Assembly (NCBI GenBank): GCA_023150875.1
Contig: JAKLKC010000001.1
Location: 1-64,000 of the forward strand
DNA length: 64,000 bases
From: Myxococcota bacterium
GTDB lineage: Bacteria; Myxococcota_A; UBA796; UBA9615; JAKLKC01
Reading direction: 5' to 3'
Every line of letters starts with the position of its first letter. The first letter of the stretch is position 1. The translations under genes and the position numbers were made by a program. Of this stretch, positions 35,679 through 44,915 are shown piece by piece. Below the pieces are notes generated by a model that was not told the DNA's origin, searched no databases, and saw only the letters and a list, made by a program, of their open reading frames with translations.

Positions 35679-37355
35679 TCAGCGGATGCGGCGCCGCGCG
35701 CCGATCCTCGGCGGGGGCTCGCCACCGGGCTCGGGGGCGGGCTCCGGGGTCGGGGCCGGACGGGGCCTCTCCCAACGGTTCCCCCTCTCCTCCACCACCG
35801 GTCCGGGCCGTCCCGCCCCGGCGCCCCGGCGCTCCACGACCGGGGCCGCGTCGGGCGCAGGGATCGGGACGGGGCGGGAGGCGGCGGGGCGGCGCTCCAC
35901 CACCGTGGCCCCGGGGGGCGGCGGCGGGGCGGCCTCGACCGGGGGCGGAGCGGCGACCTCGACCCGGGTCGCCACCCCCGGCACGAAGGTGGCGACGACC
36001 TCGACGTGGGGGGTCTGGGGCAGGAGGTCCGCCGGGATCGCGGAAGCGGCGCGGTAGCCCAGCTCGGCGAGGATCCGGGCGTCCCGGGCCAGGGTCGCGG
36101 GGTTGCACGACATGTAGACGATCCGCGGGATCCCCGCCGCCGCCAGGGTCCGCAGCGCCGACTCCGGGCAGCCCGAGCGGGGAGGGTTCACCAGGACGGC
36201 GTCGAACCCTCCCTCGGCCAGCAGCCCGGGCAGCTCGTCCTCGACGCGCCCGGTCACGAAGCGGGCCGCGAGCCCCGCGGCGGCGGCGTTCCGCTCCGCG
36301 GCCCCGGTCGCAAGCGCCGAGGACTCCACCCCCACCAGCCGGGCCCCCGCCTGCCGGGCGGCGGCGATCCCCGCGACGCCGACCCCGCAGAACAGCTCCA
36401 GCAGCTTTCCCCCCGAGGGGACCGCGGCGCGGCGGACCACTTCGGCGTAGAGGCCCTCGGCCACCAGGGGGTTCACCTGGAAGAAGGCCGTGGGGGGCAC
36501 CTCCACCAGCAGCCCCAGCAGCTTCTCGCGGATCGGCCCCTGCCCTGCCACCAGGACCGGCGCCGCGGCACCGGTGACGGAGTTCCCGGGCACGTCGTGG
36601 CGCTGGAGCCAGGCGGCGACGATGGGGCCCCCCACGAGGCCCCGGGCCGCCGCCTCGACCCCCGGGGTCGGCTCACCGCGGTGGACCAGGGTGGCCTGGA
36701 CCTCGCCCCGGCGGTTGCCGCGCAACACCAGGGAACGCAGCCCGTCGCCGTCCTCCGGTCCGGCGAGCGGGAGGGCCCCCGCGGAGAACGCCTGGGCCAG
36801 GAGGCCACGGCACCGGGCCGCCGCCCTCTCCACCGCCGGGTGGAGCACCGGGCATCCGGCGGTCTCCACCAGCCGATCTCCCCGGTGGGGCCTGGCCCCC
36901 AGCACGAGCCGCTTCCCGATCCCCTGGGGCAGCAGGACCTCCTTGGCGCGGTAGCCCAGGCCGCTTGGGGAGGGGATCGCCGGCTGGACCTCCTCCAGCG
37001 CCAGCCCCTCGGCGGCGAAGGCACGGACCACGCCCTCGCTCTTGTGGGCGAGGGCCGCCGGCTCCCGGACGTGCTGGAGCCCGCACCCGGAGCAGCGGTC
37101 GTGCAGGGGACACGGGGCCTTCCGCCTCTCCTTCGCGGGGGCGGGGATCGTCTGGATCGTCCCCGCCGCTACCCGGGCCCCGGCGCTCACCCACCCGATC
37201 CGGACCCGGACCCTCTCCCCCGGGATCCCGTCCCGGACGCGGACCTCCCAACCCCGGGCGGTGGCCAGCGCCTCCCCCCGGTCTCCCCACCGGTCGGGCA
37301 CCATCTCCAGAACGTCGCCCTTGCGAATCGTCGCCGACACTCGACCTCCGGCCAT
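35679..37355 (-). CDS. rlmD: 23S rRNA (uracil-5-)-methyltransferase, RlmD/RumA type, with a long Pro-rich tail
   Basis: A 558-residue SAM-dependent RNA methyltransferase. An N-terminal TRAM domain (to about residue 68) is followed by the [4Fe-4S] ligands Cys82, Cys88, Cys91 (C-x5-C-x2-C) and Cys167. The catalytic core has FFQVNPLVAEGLYAEV, LELFCGVGVAGI, VLVNPPRSGC and the catalytic-Cys motif MSCNPATLARD. Homologues end near FVPG; here about 105 extra residues rich in Pro, Arg and Val follow, including two VVERR-type units. This tail could mediate RNA or protein binding. The start lacks a ribosome-binding site. Confidence 0.87.
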   Translation of the reverse strand: MAGGRVSATIRKGDVLEMVPDRWGDRGEALATARGWEVRVRDGIPGERVRVRIGWVSAGARVAAGTIQTIPAPAKERRKAPCPLHDRCSGCGLQHVREPAALAHKSEGVVRAFAAEGLALEEVQPAIPSPSGLGYRAKEVLLPQGIGKRLVLGARPHRGDRLVETAGCPVLHPAVERAAARCRGLLAQAFSAGALPLAGPEDGDGLRSLVLRGNRRGEVQATLVHRGEPTPGVEAAARGLVGGPIVAAWLQRHDVPGNSVTGAAAPVLVAGQGPIREKLLGLLVEVPPTAFFQVNPLVAEGLYAEVVRRAAVPSGGKLLELFCGVGVAGIAAARQAGARLVGVESSALATGAAERNAAAAGLAARFVTGRVEDELPGLLAEGGFDAVLVNPPRSGCPESALRTLAAAGIPRIVYMSCNPATLARDARILAELGYRAASAIPADLLPQTPHVEVVATFVPGVATRVEVAAPPPVEAAPPPPPGATVVERRPAASRPVPIPAPDAAPVVERRGAGAGRPGPVVEERGNRWERPRPAPTPEPAPEPGGEPPPRIGARRRIR

Positions 37356-37488
37356 GGCTGACCGCGGTTCATACGTCCCGCCGGCCGCGCCGGCAAGCCA
37401 GGACCCGGCCCAGGCGGACCCCCACGCCCATGCCCGCGCCCGTGCCCGCCAGGAGCGGCGATGATATGCCACTCCGGGCCGGACCGGG

Positions 37489-39141
37489 TCACGCTCCGGT
37501 GGGAGCGGGCTTCCCCAGCCCCAGGGACTCCGGAGGGATGATGTTCCCCCGACCAAGGAACCCTTTGGGATCAAGGGCGAGCTTGATCCGGGCCATGCGG
37601 CGGATCCCCTCCTCCCCCACCATCTCCCGCAGCAGGGAGCGCTTGGACTTGCCGATCCCGTGCTCCCCCGCCACCGATCCCCCGGCGGCCACGGCCCGGC
37701 GCGCCAGCTCGCGGCAGGCCATCGCCGCGGCCTCGGCCTCGGCGTCGTCCCGGGGGAGGAGGTTCGCGTGGAGGTGGCAGTCCCCCACGTGTCCGAAGAG
37801 CAGCCAGGGGACCGAGCGGGGTACCGCGGCGTGGCGGAGCCTCAGTGCGGCGAGGTCGGCCTCCGGGAGGGAGCCCGGCAGGTCGTCCAGCACCTCGTGG
37901 TAGGTGCGCATCATCGGACGCAAGAGGGGGCGCGGCCACGCCAGGTCGGTGCCCAGCTTCCGCCGGCCCAGGCGCGCCCCCTCCTCGTTCACCGCCGCCG
38001 GGACCGCGTGCCGGAAGGCCCGGAACGCCTCTCGCCCCCGATCGTCGTCCGCCACCTGGACCCCGTCGTCGCCCCCGCAGACCCCGCTCGCCGCCAGGAG
38101 CCCCCACCACGCCCCGGCGACGTCCCCGGCGGCGGCGGCGTCGCACTCCTGCTCGAAGTAGACCGCCGCGGCCGCATCCCCCGGGATCCGGAACCGCTCG
38201 AAGCGCCCCCGCGCCCGCTCCAGGGAGCCGCGGTCGAACCACTCCAGGCAACGCACCGCAACCCCACCACCGCCCCTCCGGGCCGCCTCCACGAAGGCCA
38301 GGCCCGCGTCCTCGGTGGGGAAGAAGGCCAGGGCGGCGAGGGTGAGCTCCGGGACGGGCAGGAGCCTCACCTCGACCTCGGTGAGGACCCCCAGGGTCCC
38401 CTCGGAGCCGACGAAGAGGTCCACGAGGTCCGGCGCCTCCCCGCGCCCCACGCCGTAGCCGAGGCTGCTCTTCACCCCCTCCGGCACCGGGCCCGGCGCC
38501 GGCACGCGCAGCTCCCCTCCCCCCGGCCGGAGGAGCACGAACTCCCCCCCGGGCTCCGCCGTGCACTGGCCCCGCCGGACGTCCGCGACCTCGCCGGTGG
38601 GGAGGACGACCCGCACCCGGGCCACCCACTCCCTCGTCGGGCCGTACCGGAACGACCGGGCCCCGGAAGCGTTGCAGGCCACCGTGGCCCCCAGGGACGC
38701 CTCGTGGCGGCTGGTGGGATCGGGGGGATAGAAGAGCCCCTCCTCCTCCACCCTGCCCTGGAACTCCCCCAGCAGGACCCGGGCCGGAGCGGTCGCCGCC
38801 CGCACCCCCCGGTCCACCCGGACGGCGCCGATCCCGTGCCCGAGGGCCGACAGGTCCATCACCCAGCCCCCCTCGGGCACGGACGCCCCCGTCAAGCTGG
38901 TGCGCTGGGCAGCGGGCGTGACCGGCACGCCCCGGCGCCCCGCCTCCACCAGCAACCTCGCCAGCTCCCCTTCGGTCCGCGGGCGGACCAGGCCCTCGGC
39001 CCAGCCGGGGTACCGGGCGGCGTCGGAGAGGAAGCCCGCGAGGACGTCGGGATCGGTCTCGGCTCGGAAGAGCTCGGCGTCGGACCGGTCCTCTTCGGAG
39101 GCTTCGGGAGGCGCCAGGAGGAGGGGAGCGTGTCGGGCCAT
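37489..39141 (-). CDS. FAD-linked oxidoreductase, D-lactate/glycolate dehydrogenase type
   Basis: A 550-residue FAD-binding oxidase of the GlcD/Dld (VAO) family. The FAD domain has RRGVPVTPAAQRTSLTGASVP, GLFYPPDPTSRHEASLGATVACNASG in parts, and GSEGTLGVLTEV. The substrate/cap domain ends in GHVGDCHLHANLLPRDD and SVAGEHGIGKSKRSLL, the metal- and substrate-binding signatures. It probably oxidises a D-2-hydroxyacid such as D-lactate. No Fe-S partner subunit (GlcF) is adjacent. Confidence 0.88.
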   Translation of the reverse strand: MARHAPLLLAPPEASEEDRSDAELFRAETDPDVLAGFLSDAARYPGWAEGLVRPRTEGELARLLVEAGRRGVPVTPAAQRTSLTGASVPEGGWVMDLSALGHGIGAVRVDRGVRAATAPARVLLGEFQGRVEEEGLFYPPDPTSRHEASLGATVACNASGARSFRYGPTREWVARVRVVLPTGEVADVRRGQCTAEPGGEFVLLRPGGGELRVPAPGPVPEGVKSSLGYGVGRGEAPDLVDLFVGSEGTLGVLTEVEVRLLPVPELTLAALAFFPTEDAGLAFVEAARRGGGGVAVRCLEWFDRGSLERARGRFERFRIPGDAAAAVYFEQECDAAAAGDVAGAWWGLLAASGVCGGDDGVQVADDDRGREAFRAFRHAVPAAVNEEGARLGRRKLGTDLAWPRPLLRPMMRTYHEVLDDLPGSLPEADLAALRLRHAAVPRSVPWLLFGHVGDCHLHANLLPRDDAEAEAAAMACRELARRAVAAGGSVAGEHGIGKSKRSLLREMVGEEGIRRMARIKLALDPKGFLGRGNIIPPESLGLGKPAPTGA

Positions 39142-39322
39142 GGGGCGTCGTGGGTCCGTGGGCGAGGGTGGGCGCGGGAAGCGCCGCGGCGGGCGACGGC
39201 GCGGGTCCCATCATGGACCATGGGGCTCCCCGGGGCGTCGGGCGACCTCCCGAGCCTTGCCATCCGCGATCCCCGCATAGTAAACCTCGTCGTCCCGGGC
39301 CGGGCCGGGCGAGCGGGGAAGC

Positions 39323-40867
39323 GTGCGCCGCACCATCCTCCTGGTCGATGACGATCCCAAGGTGCTGCGCCTCCTGGAGGCGACCCTGCGCCTCAAGGGG
39401 TTCGACGTCGCCGTCGCCGAGGACGGCTCCCAGGCCCTCGCCTGGCTGGCCGAGCACGACCCCGACCTGGTGGTCGCCGGCACCCTCGAGGGCTCGGGCG
39501 CGGTGGACGGGTGGGCCCTTTTCGAGGCGGTGAGGGATCGGGAGCGGGGGGAGCGCGTGCCCTTCGTGTTCCTGTCCGCGGCGGCGGCGCCCGGGGACGT
39601 GGTGAGGGCGCTACGCCTGGGCGCGGACGAGTTCCTGCGCAAGCCCTTCGCCCTGGAGGAGCTGCTGGTCCGCATCGAGCGATTGCTCGCCACCCAGGAC
39701 GACGGCGCGTGGCCGGCAGCGGAGCTCCAAGGCTCCTGCTCCCAGCTCCCCCTGCCGGACCTGGTCAACATGATGGGGCTCCAGCAGAGGACCGGCTGGC
39801 TCCGGGTCCGCTTCCCCGGGGAGGGGACCGACGCGTTCCTGCACTTCCGAGACGGAGTCCTGTACCACGCGGAGTTCGGTCTCCTCGCCGGCAGGCCCGC
39901 CGTGTTCCAGGCGCTCGCGCGGGACGAGGGGAGCTTCGCCTTCGTCACCGGCGATCAGCGTGCGCTCCGGACCGTGGACGGCCCGACCCTGGGGGTGCTC
40001 ATGGACGGCTTCCGCCTCCTGGACGAGGGCCGCCTCCCCCGGATCGACCCCCTCGACGGGCCCGCGACCGCTGCGTTCCAGCGGGCCGTCGGCCGCCCCG
40101 AGGTGCCACGGTCTCCCAGCGCGCCCGGCCCCCCCCGACGGGAGCCCCCGGCGATCCGCCCACCCCCCGCGGAACCCCTGTCGCCCTCCTCCGTGGAGGT
40201 CGTGGCGGTGTCTGACGCTCCCTCACTGGACCAGGCCGAGCTGGATGCCACGGCCTCCATGGAGGCCGCCACCCCCTTCCCGGTCGTCCCTCCGGCCCCC
40301 GACGGGTGGGGGGACTCGGTGGTCCGCCGGCCGCCGACGCGCCCGCCCCGCCCCCAGCGGAGCCCTTTCCTTCCTCCGCCGCCGCCCCCCTCGCTGCCCC
40401 CCGACGCGGCCCCAGGGGCGCCCGGCGCTCCGCCCCCGGAGTCGGTCGTGGCACCGGAGCCCCCCTGGGCCCGCCCCGCGGCGGATCCCCCGGAGCCCGT
40501 CACCGCGATCGTGCTGGTGGAGGACGGGCCAGGCCCGGTGGAGACGGTCTACCGGGCGGTGGAGGAGCTGATCGCCCGGCGGGTGGGGCCCGCGGGTGCC
40601 CAGATCTCGACCCTGTCGGGCAGGGTCCTGGCCTCGACCCTGGAGGACCGCGGGCAGAGGGACCGCATCGCCGCCTTCACCGCCCAGGCCCACGCCCTCC
40701 GCCTCCGCGAGGGGGGCGGTGCCTGGACCGAGGCGTCGGTGGGGAAGCTGCACCTCGCGGTGGCCGAGCTGCCCGGCCGCCGCCTGCTGGCCCTGGTCTA
40801 CGACCAGAAGCCGGACCTCGGGGCCCTCGGGGGGATCCTGCCGGGGATCCTGGAACGGGGGCGGTAG
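39323..40867 (+). CDS. Pseudo-receiver / PATAN (DUF4388) / Roadblock-like protein
   Basis: A 514-residue signalling protein. Residues 4-122 fold as a receiver: the acidic DDD (9-11) and Lys107 in RKPFA remain, but the position of the phospho-acceptor Asp is Gly53 (DLVVAGTLEG), so it cannot be phosphorylated in the normal way. Residues 130-235 are a PATAN/DUF4388 domain (LVNMMGLQQRTGWLRVRF, FRDGVLYHAEFG). A 180-residue Pro-rich linker follows. Residues 418-505 look like a Roadblock/LC7 domain (AQISTLSGRVLAS, KLHLAVAELPGRRLLALVY). Such parts occur with small GTPases and polarity control in Myxococcota. It is convergent with an NtrC-type regulator. Confidence 0.8.
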   Translation: MRRTILLVDDDPKVLRLLEATLRLKGFDVAVAEDGSQALAWLAEHDPDLVVAGTLEGSGAVDGWALFEAVRDRERGERVPFVFLSAAAAPGDVVRALRLGADEFLRKPFALEELLVRIERLLATQDDGAWPAAELQGSCSQLPLPDLVNMMGLQQRTGWLRVRFPGEGTDAFLHFRDGVLYHAEFGLLAGRPAVFQALARDEGSFAFVTGDQRALRTVDGPTLGVLMDGFRLLDEGRLPRIDPLDGPATAAFQRAVGRPEVPRSPSAPGPPRREPPAIRPPPAEPLSPSSVEVVAVSDAPSLDQAELDATASMEAATPFPVVPPAPDGWGDSVVRRPPTRPPRPQRSPFLPPPPPPSLPPDAAPGAPGAPPPESVVAPEPPWARPAADPPEPVTAIVLVEDGPGPVETVYRAVEELIARRVGPAGAQISTLSGRVLASTLEDRGQRDRIAAFTAQAHALRLREGGGAWTEASVGKLHLAVAELPGRRLLALVYDQKPDLGALGGILPGILERGR

Positions 40868-40905
40868 CCCGAAGGGGTTCCGGAGCGTCGGCCCGAGCGG
40901 GCCCG

Positions 40906-42381
40906 CTAGCCGGCCCCGTCCTCCCCGGGCCGGCTCGCCGCCAGCTCGGGGTACTGCTTCAGCTTGTACATCAGGTTGCGGTGGCTGATCCCCAGCGCCC
41001 GGGCGGCGCGGGTGCGGTTGCCCCCGGTGGCGTGTAGGGCCCTCTCGATGTACTGGCGCTCCACCGACTCCACCGCGCGGTGCAGGGCTCCCTTCATGTC
41101 CAGGTCCCCGCCGGACGGGACGGAGGCGGATCGCGGGGGCGCCGCCTGGCGCGCCTCGTCCAGCACCGCGGGTGTCGAGGCCATGATGTCGGCGATCTCG
41201 ATCTGCTCCTGCTCGGTCAGCAGGACCGCCCTCTCCACGGCGTTCGCCAGCTCCCGGACGTTGCCGGACCAGCGCCGGGACTGGAAGTCCCGCAGGACGG
41301 CGAGGGAGAGGCGCCGGGCGGGCCTCTCGTAGAGACGGGAGTACTGGGTCATGAAGTGCTGCGCCAGCAACGCGATGTCCTCGACCCGGTCCCGCAGCGG
41401 CGGCATGTGGACCTGCACCACCGCCAGCCGGTAGTAGAGGTCCTCGCGGAATCGGCCGTCGGCGACCTCCCGGAGCAGGTCCTTGTTGGTGGCCGCGACG
41501 ATGCGGGTGTCCACCTGGACGTGGCGCGTCGCGCCGACCCGCCTCACCATCCCGTCCTGGAGCACCCGGAGCAGCTTGGCCTGCATCGCCAGGGGCAGGT
41601 CGCCGATCTCGTCGAGGAAGAGGGTCCCGCCGTCGGCTTCCTCGAACAACCCCTTCCGGGCCTGAACCGCGCCGCTGAACGCGCCCTTCTCGTGCCCGAA
41701 CATCTCGCTCTCCATGAGCTGCTCGGGGATGGCGGTGCAGTTGACGGCGACGTAGAGGCGGTCCCGGCGGGGGCTGTTGTAGTGGATCGCCCGGGCCAGG
41801 ACGTCCTTGCCCGTGCCGCTCTCGCCGGTGATGAGCACCGTGGACCGCGTGTCGACGACGCGCTTGACCCGGTCGATGACCGCGGTGAACGGGCGGCTGA
41901 TCCCGATGAGGGTGCTGAAGTCGTAGCGGTCGCGGATGTCGGCCCGCAACCGCCGATTCTCCTGGGTCAGGCTTCGGAACTGGAGCGCCTTCTCGACCAC
42001 CACCCGCAGCTCGTCCGCCTCGAACGGCTTGGTCACGTAGTCGAAGGCGCCCTCCTTCACGGCCTGGACGGCCCCCTCCACGCTGGGCTGGCCGGTCAGC
42101 ATGATCACCGGCATGTCCGGCTGGCGGGTCCTGGCGATCTTCAGGATCTCCAGTCCGTCCGGGGGAGGCAGGCAGATGTCGCAGAGCAGCAGGTCCGGCG
42201 GCTGGGAGGCCAGCAGGTCCAGCGCCCCCTGCCCGTGGTCGAACTCCACGGTCTCGTAGCCCACGTTGCCCAGGACCCGTGAGAGGGTACGCAGGATGGT
42301 GGGCTCGTCATCGACGATGGCGATCCGCACCGGATCGGCGCCCGCCCGCACCGCCTCCCTCGCCGCCGTCGGTTGCGTCAT
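40906..42381 (-). CDS. Sigma-54-dependent response regulator, NtrC family, with GAFSGA loop
   Basis: A 491-residue regulator. The receiver has VDDEP (23-27), phospho-acceptor Asp68 in LLLCDICLP and Lys118 in TKPF. The AAA+ domain has Walker A GESGTGKD (186-193), Walker [12 protein letters not shown] and [16 protein letters not shown]. The sigma-54 contact loop reads GAFSGA (233-238) instead of GAFTGA; the Thr-to-Ser change is conservative but rare. The C-terminus carries the Fis-type helix [34 protein letters not shown] hairpin (42388-42404) lies directly upstream of the ATG. Confidence 0.93.
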   Translation of the reverse strand: MTQPTAAREAVRAGADPVRIAIVDDEPTILRTLSRVLGNVGYETVEFDHGQGALDLLASQPPDLLLCDICLPPPDGLEILKIARTRQPDMPVIMLTGQPSVEGAVQAVKEGAFDYVTKPFEADELRVVVEKALQFRSLTQENRRLRADIRDRYDFSTLIGISRPFTAVIDRVKRVVDTRSTVLITGESGTGKDVLARAIHYNSPRRDRLYVAVNCTAIPEQLMESEMFGHEKGAFSGAVQARKGLFEEADGGTLFLDEIGDLPLAMQAKLLRVLQDGMVRRVGATRHVQVDTRIVAATNKDLLREVADGRFREDLYYRLAVVQVHMPPLRDRVEDIALLAQHFMTQYSRLYERPARRLSLAVLRDFQSRRWSGNVRELANAVERAVLLTEQEQIEIADIMASTPAVLDEARQAAPPRSASVPSGGDLDMKGALHRAVESVERQYIERALHATGGNRTRAARALGISHRNLMYKLKQYPELAASRPGEDGAG

Positions 42382-42473
42382 GACAACCGGGGGCCGTCGC
42401 CCCCCTCCGCGTCCAGCATCACGGAACCTGACCGGGGGTCAACCTACCACAGCGGCAAGCCCGGCGGGAGCCG

Positions 42474-42872
42474 TCAATCGCACGCCTCGATGCCCTTCAT
42501 CACCGCCGCGCCCAGCCGGATCGCCTCGGGGCCGCGGTTCGCCGCCGCCCCGAAGGCGGCGACGTCGGCGACGGTGGTGTGGTGACGCGCCAGCACCGCG
42601 TCCACCTTCGCGGGATCTCCTCCGGGGACCGCCCCCGCCACCGGCCGGGAGGCGCACGCCAGGGCCGCCGTGGCGGCGACGTAGCGCGCCTCGTCCAGGG
42701 GAGAGACCTGCCAGGCCGGGGCGCCCGCCTCGCCCTCCCCCGGTCCGGTCTCCGCCACCGCCCGGCCCGCCGACGAACAGCCTACGGCGATCCCGGCCAG
42801 CACCACCGCCGCCGCCCACGGTCCCCCTCGGCCCCGTCCCCTCCGGGCCACCCCGCGCTGCGACCGTTCCAT
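42474..42872 (-). CDS. Small lipoprotein of unknown function
   Basis: A 132-residue lipoprotein. The signal peptide has basic residues, a hydrophobic AAAVVLAGIAVG and Cys32 followed by SS. The mature part is helical: LDEARYVAATAALACASR and KVDAVLARHHTTVADVAAFGAA. Cys73 and Cys131 could form a disulfide. I do not recognise the family; the Ala-rich helices and two Cys resemble small periplasmic helical-bundle lipoproteins seen in delta-type lineages. The gene is divergent from the protease gene at 42939. Confidence 0.6.
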   Translation of the reverse strand: MERSQRGVARRGRGRGGPWAAAVVLAGIAVGCSSAGRAVAETGPGEGEAGAPAWQVSPLDEARYVAATAALACASRPVAGAVPGGDPAKVDAVLARHHTTVADVAAFGAAANRGPEAIRLGAAVMKGIEACD

Positions 42873-42926
42873 GGACCGACCATACCACCTCCGGGCCGCG
42901 GATTGCGCCCCGGGCGGGGGCCGGGG

Positions 42927-42932
42927 CATCCT
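42927..42932 (+). promoter_or_regulatory. -10-like element for a leaderless protease transcript
   Basis: CATCCT ends 6 bp before the ATG at 42939, with no Shine-Dalgarno. The layout closely mirrors TATCCT before the OppD-like gene at 3329. Confidence 0.3.
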
Positions 42933-42938
42933 GCGCCC

Positions 42939-44915
42939 ATGCCCCCCGTCCCCACGAAGGTCGCTGCGCTGGTCATGGCCCTGGCCGTCCTGGGGGGAGC
43001 GCGGGAGGCCTCCGCCGGGGCGGTCGACCGGCCGATCTGGGTCGTCTTCCGGGACAAGGGGGGCGAGGCGGGCACCTCCGCCTCCCGGGCGGAGGCCCGG
43101 GCCCGCCTCTCCCCCCGCTCCCTCGCCCGCCGGACACGGATGGATCCCGAGTCCCCCGTGGGCTTCGCCGACGAGGCCATCCCCGCGGCCTACCTCGACT
43201 CGGTGCGGGGGACCGGGGCGCGGATCCGCCACGTCTCCCGCTGGCTGGGGGCGGTCAGCGTGGACGCCAGCCCCGAGCAGGAGGCCCGGATCCGAGCCCT
43301 GCCCGCCGTGGCGGCGGTCCAGGCCGTGGCCCGCCGCCTCCCGAGCCCGGAGGAGCCCCCGTGGGACGTGGCCCTCCCCCCGGCCCGGCGCCAGGGGGCG
43401 GGTGGCTGGCCTCCGGACATCGAGGAGTACGGGGAGGCGTGGGAACAGCTCGCCCTCGTCGGCGTCCCGGACCTCCACGCCTGCGGCCTCGATGGCGCGG
43501 GGGTGGTGGTGGGCATCCAGGACACCGGCTTCGACCGCTCCCACCCCGCCCTGGCCGGCGCCCAGGTGCTGGCCGAACGGGACTTCCTGACCGGCGACGA
43601 CGTCACCGCCGACGAGGGCGCCGACGAGGTCGCTCGGGGGCAGGACACCCACGGCACCCAGGTCATGTCCCTGGTGGCCGCCGACGCCCCGGGGCGGATG
43701 CTGGGGGTCGCCCCCCGGGCCACGTTCCTGCTCTCCAAGACCGAGGACGTGTCCCGGGAGGTCCCCATCGAGGAGGACCACTGGGTCGCGGGGCTGGAGT
43801 GGCAGGAGGCCATGGGCGCCGACCTCGTGACGTCCTCCCTGGGGTACCTCGACTGGTACTCCCCGGCGGACCTGGACGGCGAGACGGCGGTGACCACCGT
43901 CGCCGCGGAGATCGCGGCCTCCCGCGGGCTGATCGTGCTGAACGCGGCGGGGAACCTGGGCCCCGGCGAGGGGACCCTCATCGCCCCCGCCGACGCCGAG
44001 GCGGCGCTCACCGTGGGCGCCGTGGACCTCTCGGGGAGCACCGCCGGCTTCAGCTCCCGCGGTCCCACCGCCGACGGCCGGGTCAAGCCCGACGTCGCCG
44101 CTCCGGGCCAGGACGTGCTGGTCGCCCGTCCCGGCACCGCCGACGAGTACCAGCGGGGGAGCGGGACCTCCTTCGCCACCCCCCTGACCGCCGGGGTGGT
44201 GGCCCTGCTCCTCCAGGCGTGGCCGGAGTGGGGGCCGGAGGAGGTGGCGGCGGCCCTGACGTCCACCGCCTCCCGGGCGGGGACCCCGGACAACGAGCAG
44301 GGCCACGGCCTGGTGGACGGCCTCTCCGCCGCCGGCCTGTACTGCTCGTGCCACGACCTCGACGACGACGGCCACTTCGACGCCGGGTGCGGGGGCGACG
44401 ACTGCGACGACTCCCACCCCGGGATCCACCCCGGGGCCGTGGAGGCGTGCGACGGCCGGGACGGCGACTGCGACGGGGAACTGGACCCCGAGGAGGGGGA
44501 CGGCGACGGCGACGGCTGGGACGCCTGCGCCGACGGCGACTGCGACGACGCCGATCCCGCCGTCCACCCCGGGGCGGCCGAGGTCCCCTACGACGGCCTG
44601 GACCAGGACTGCGACGGCGGCGACCTCGTGGACGCCGACGGCGACGGCCACGCCGGGGAGGAGGCCGGGGGGAGGGACTGCGACGACGCCGACCCCGCCC
44701 GATCCCCCGCCGCCTCCGAGGAGTGCGGCAACGGCGTGGACGACGACTGCGACGGCGCTACCGACGCCGTGGACGCCGTCGACTGCCCCACTGCGCCCGG
44801 CGAGGCGCCCTCGGGCCCCGACGGATGTGGGGGCTGCGGAGGAGGAGGAGCCGCGACCGGCCTGCTGCTGCTCGTCTGCGGGAGGCGTCGCGGCGGGCCC
44901 GCCGCGGGGGAGTAG
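42939..44915 (+). CDS. Subtilisin-like serine protease with MopE-like repeats and sorting-type tail
   Basis: A 658-residue secreted S8 protease. The Sec signal covers residues 1-26. A propeptide-like part follows (to about 175). The catalytic triad is Asp195 (GIQDTGFD), His238 (QDTHGTQV) and Ser411 (GTSFATPL), with oxyanion Asn339 (NAAGN). Residues 465-620 are MopE-like Asp/Cys repeats (CGGDDCDDSHPGIHPGA and similar units). The C-terminus is GCGGCGGGG, a short hydrophobic helix and CGRRRGG, resembling MYXO-CTERM or related Cys/Gly sorting signals. The protease is probably displayed on or released from the cell surface. Confidence 0.88.
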   Translation: MPPVPTKVAALVMALAVLGGAREASAGAVDRPIWVVFRDKGGEAGTSASRAEARARLSPRSLARRTRMDPESPVGFADEAIPAAYLDSVRGTGARIRHVSRWLGAVSVDASPEQEARIRALPAVAAVQAVARRLPSPEEPPWDVALPPARRQGAGGWPPDIEEYGEAWEQLALVGVPDLHACGLDGAGVVVGIQDTGFDRSHPALAGAQVLAERDFLTGDDVTADEGADEVARGQDTHGTQVMSLVAADAPGRMLGVAPRATFLLSKTEDVSREVPIEEDHWVAGLEWQEAMGADLVTSSLGYLDWYSPADLDGETAVTTVAAEIAASRGLIVLNAAGNLGPGEGTLIAPADAEAALTVGAVDLSGSTAGFSSRGPTADGRVKPDVAAPGQDVLVARPGTADEYQRGSGTSFATPLTAGVVALLLQAWPEWGPEEVAAALTSTASRAGTPDNEQGHGLVDGLSAAGLYCSCHDLDDDGHFDAGCGGDDCDDSHPGIHPGAVEACDGRDGDCDGELDPEEGDGDGDGWDACADGDCDDADPAVHPGAAEVPYDGLDQDCDGGDLVDADGDGHAGEEAGGRDCDDADPARSPAASEECGNGVDDDCDGATDAVDAVDCPTAPGEAPSGPDGCGGCGGGGAATGLLLLVCGRRRGGPAAGE

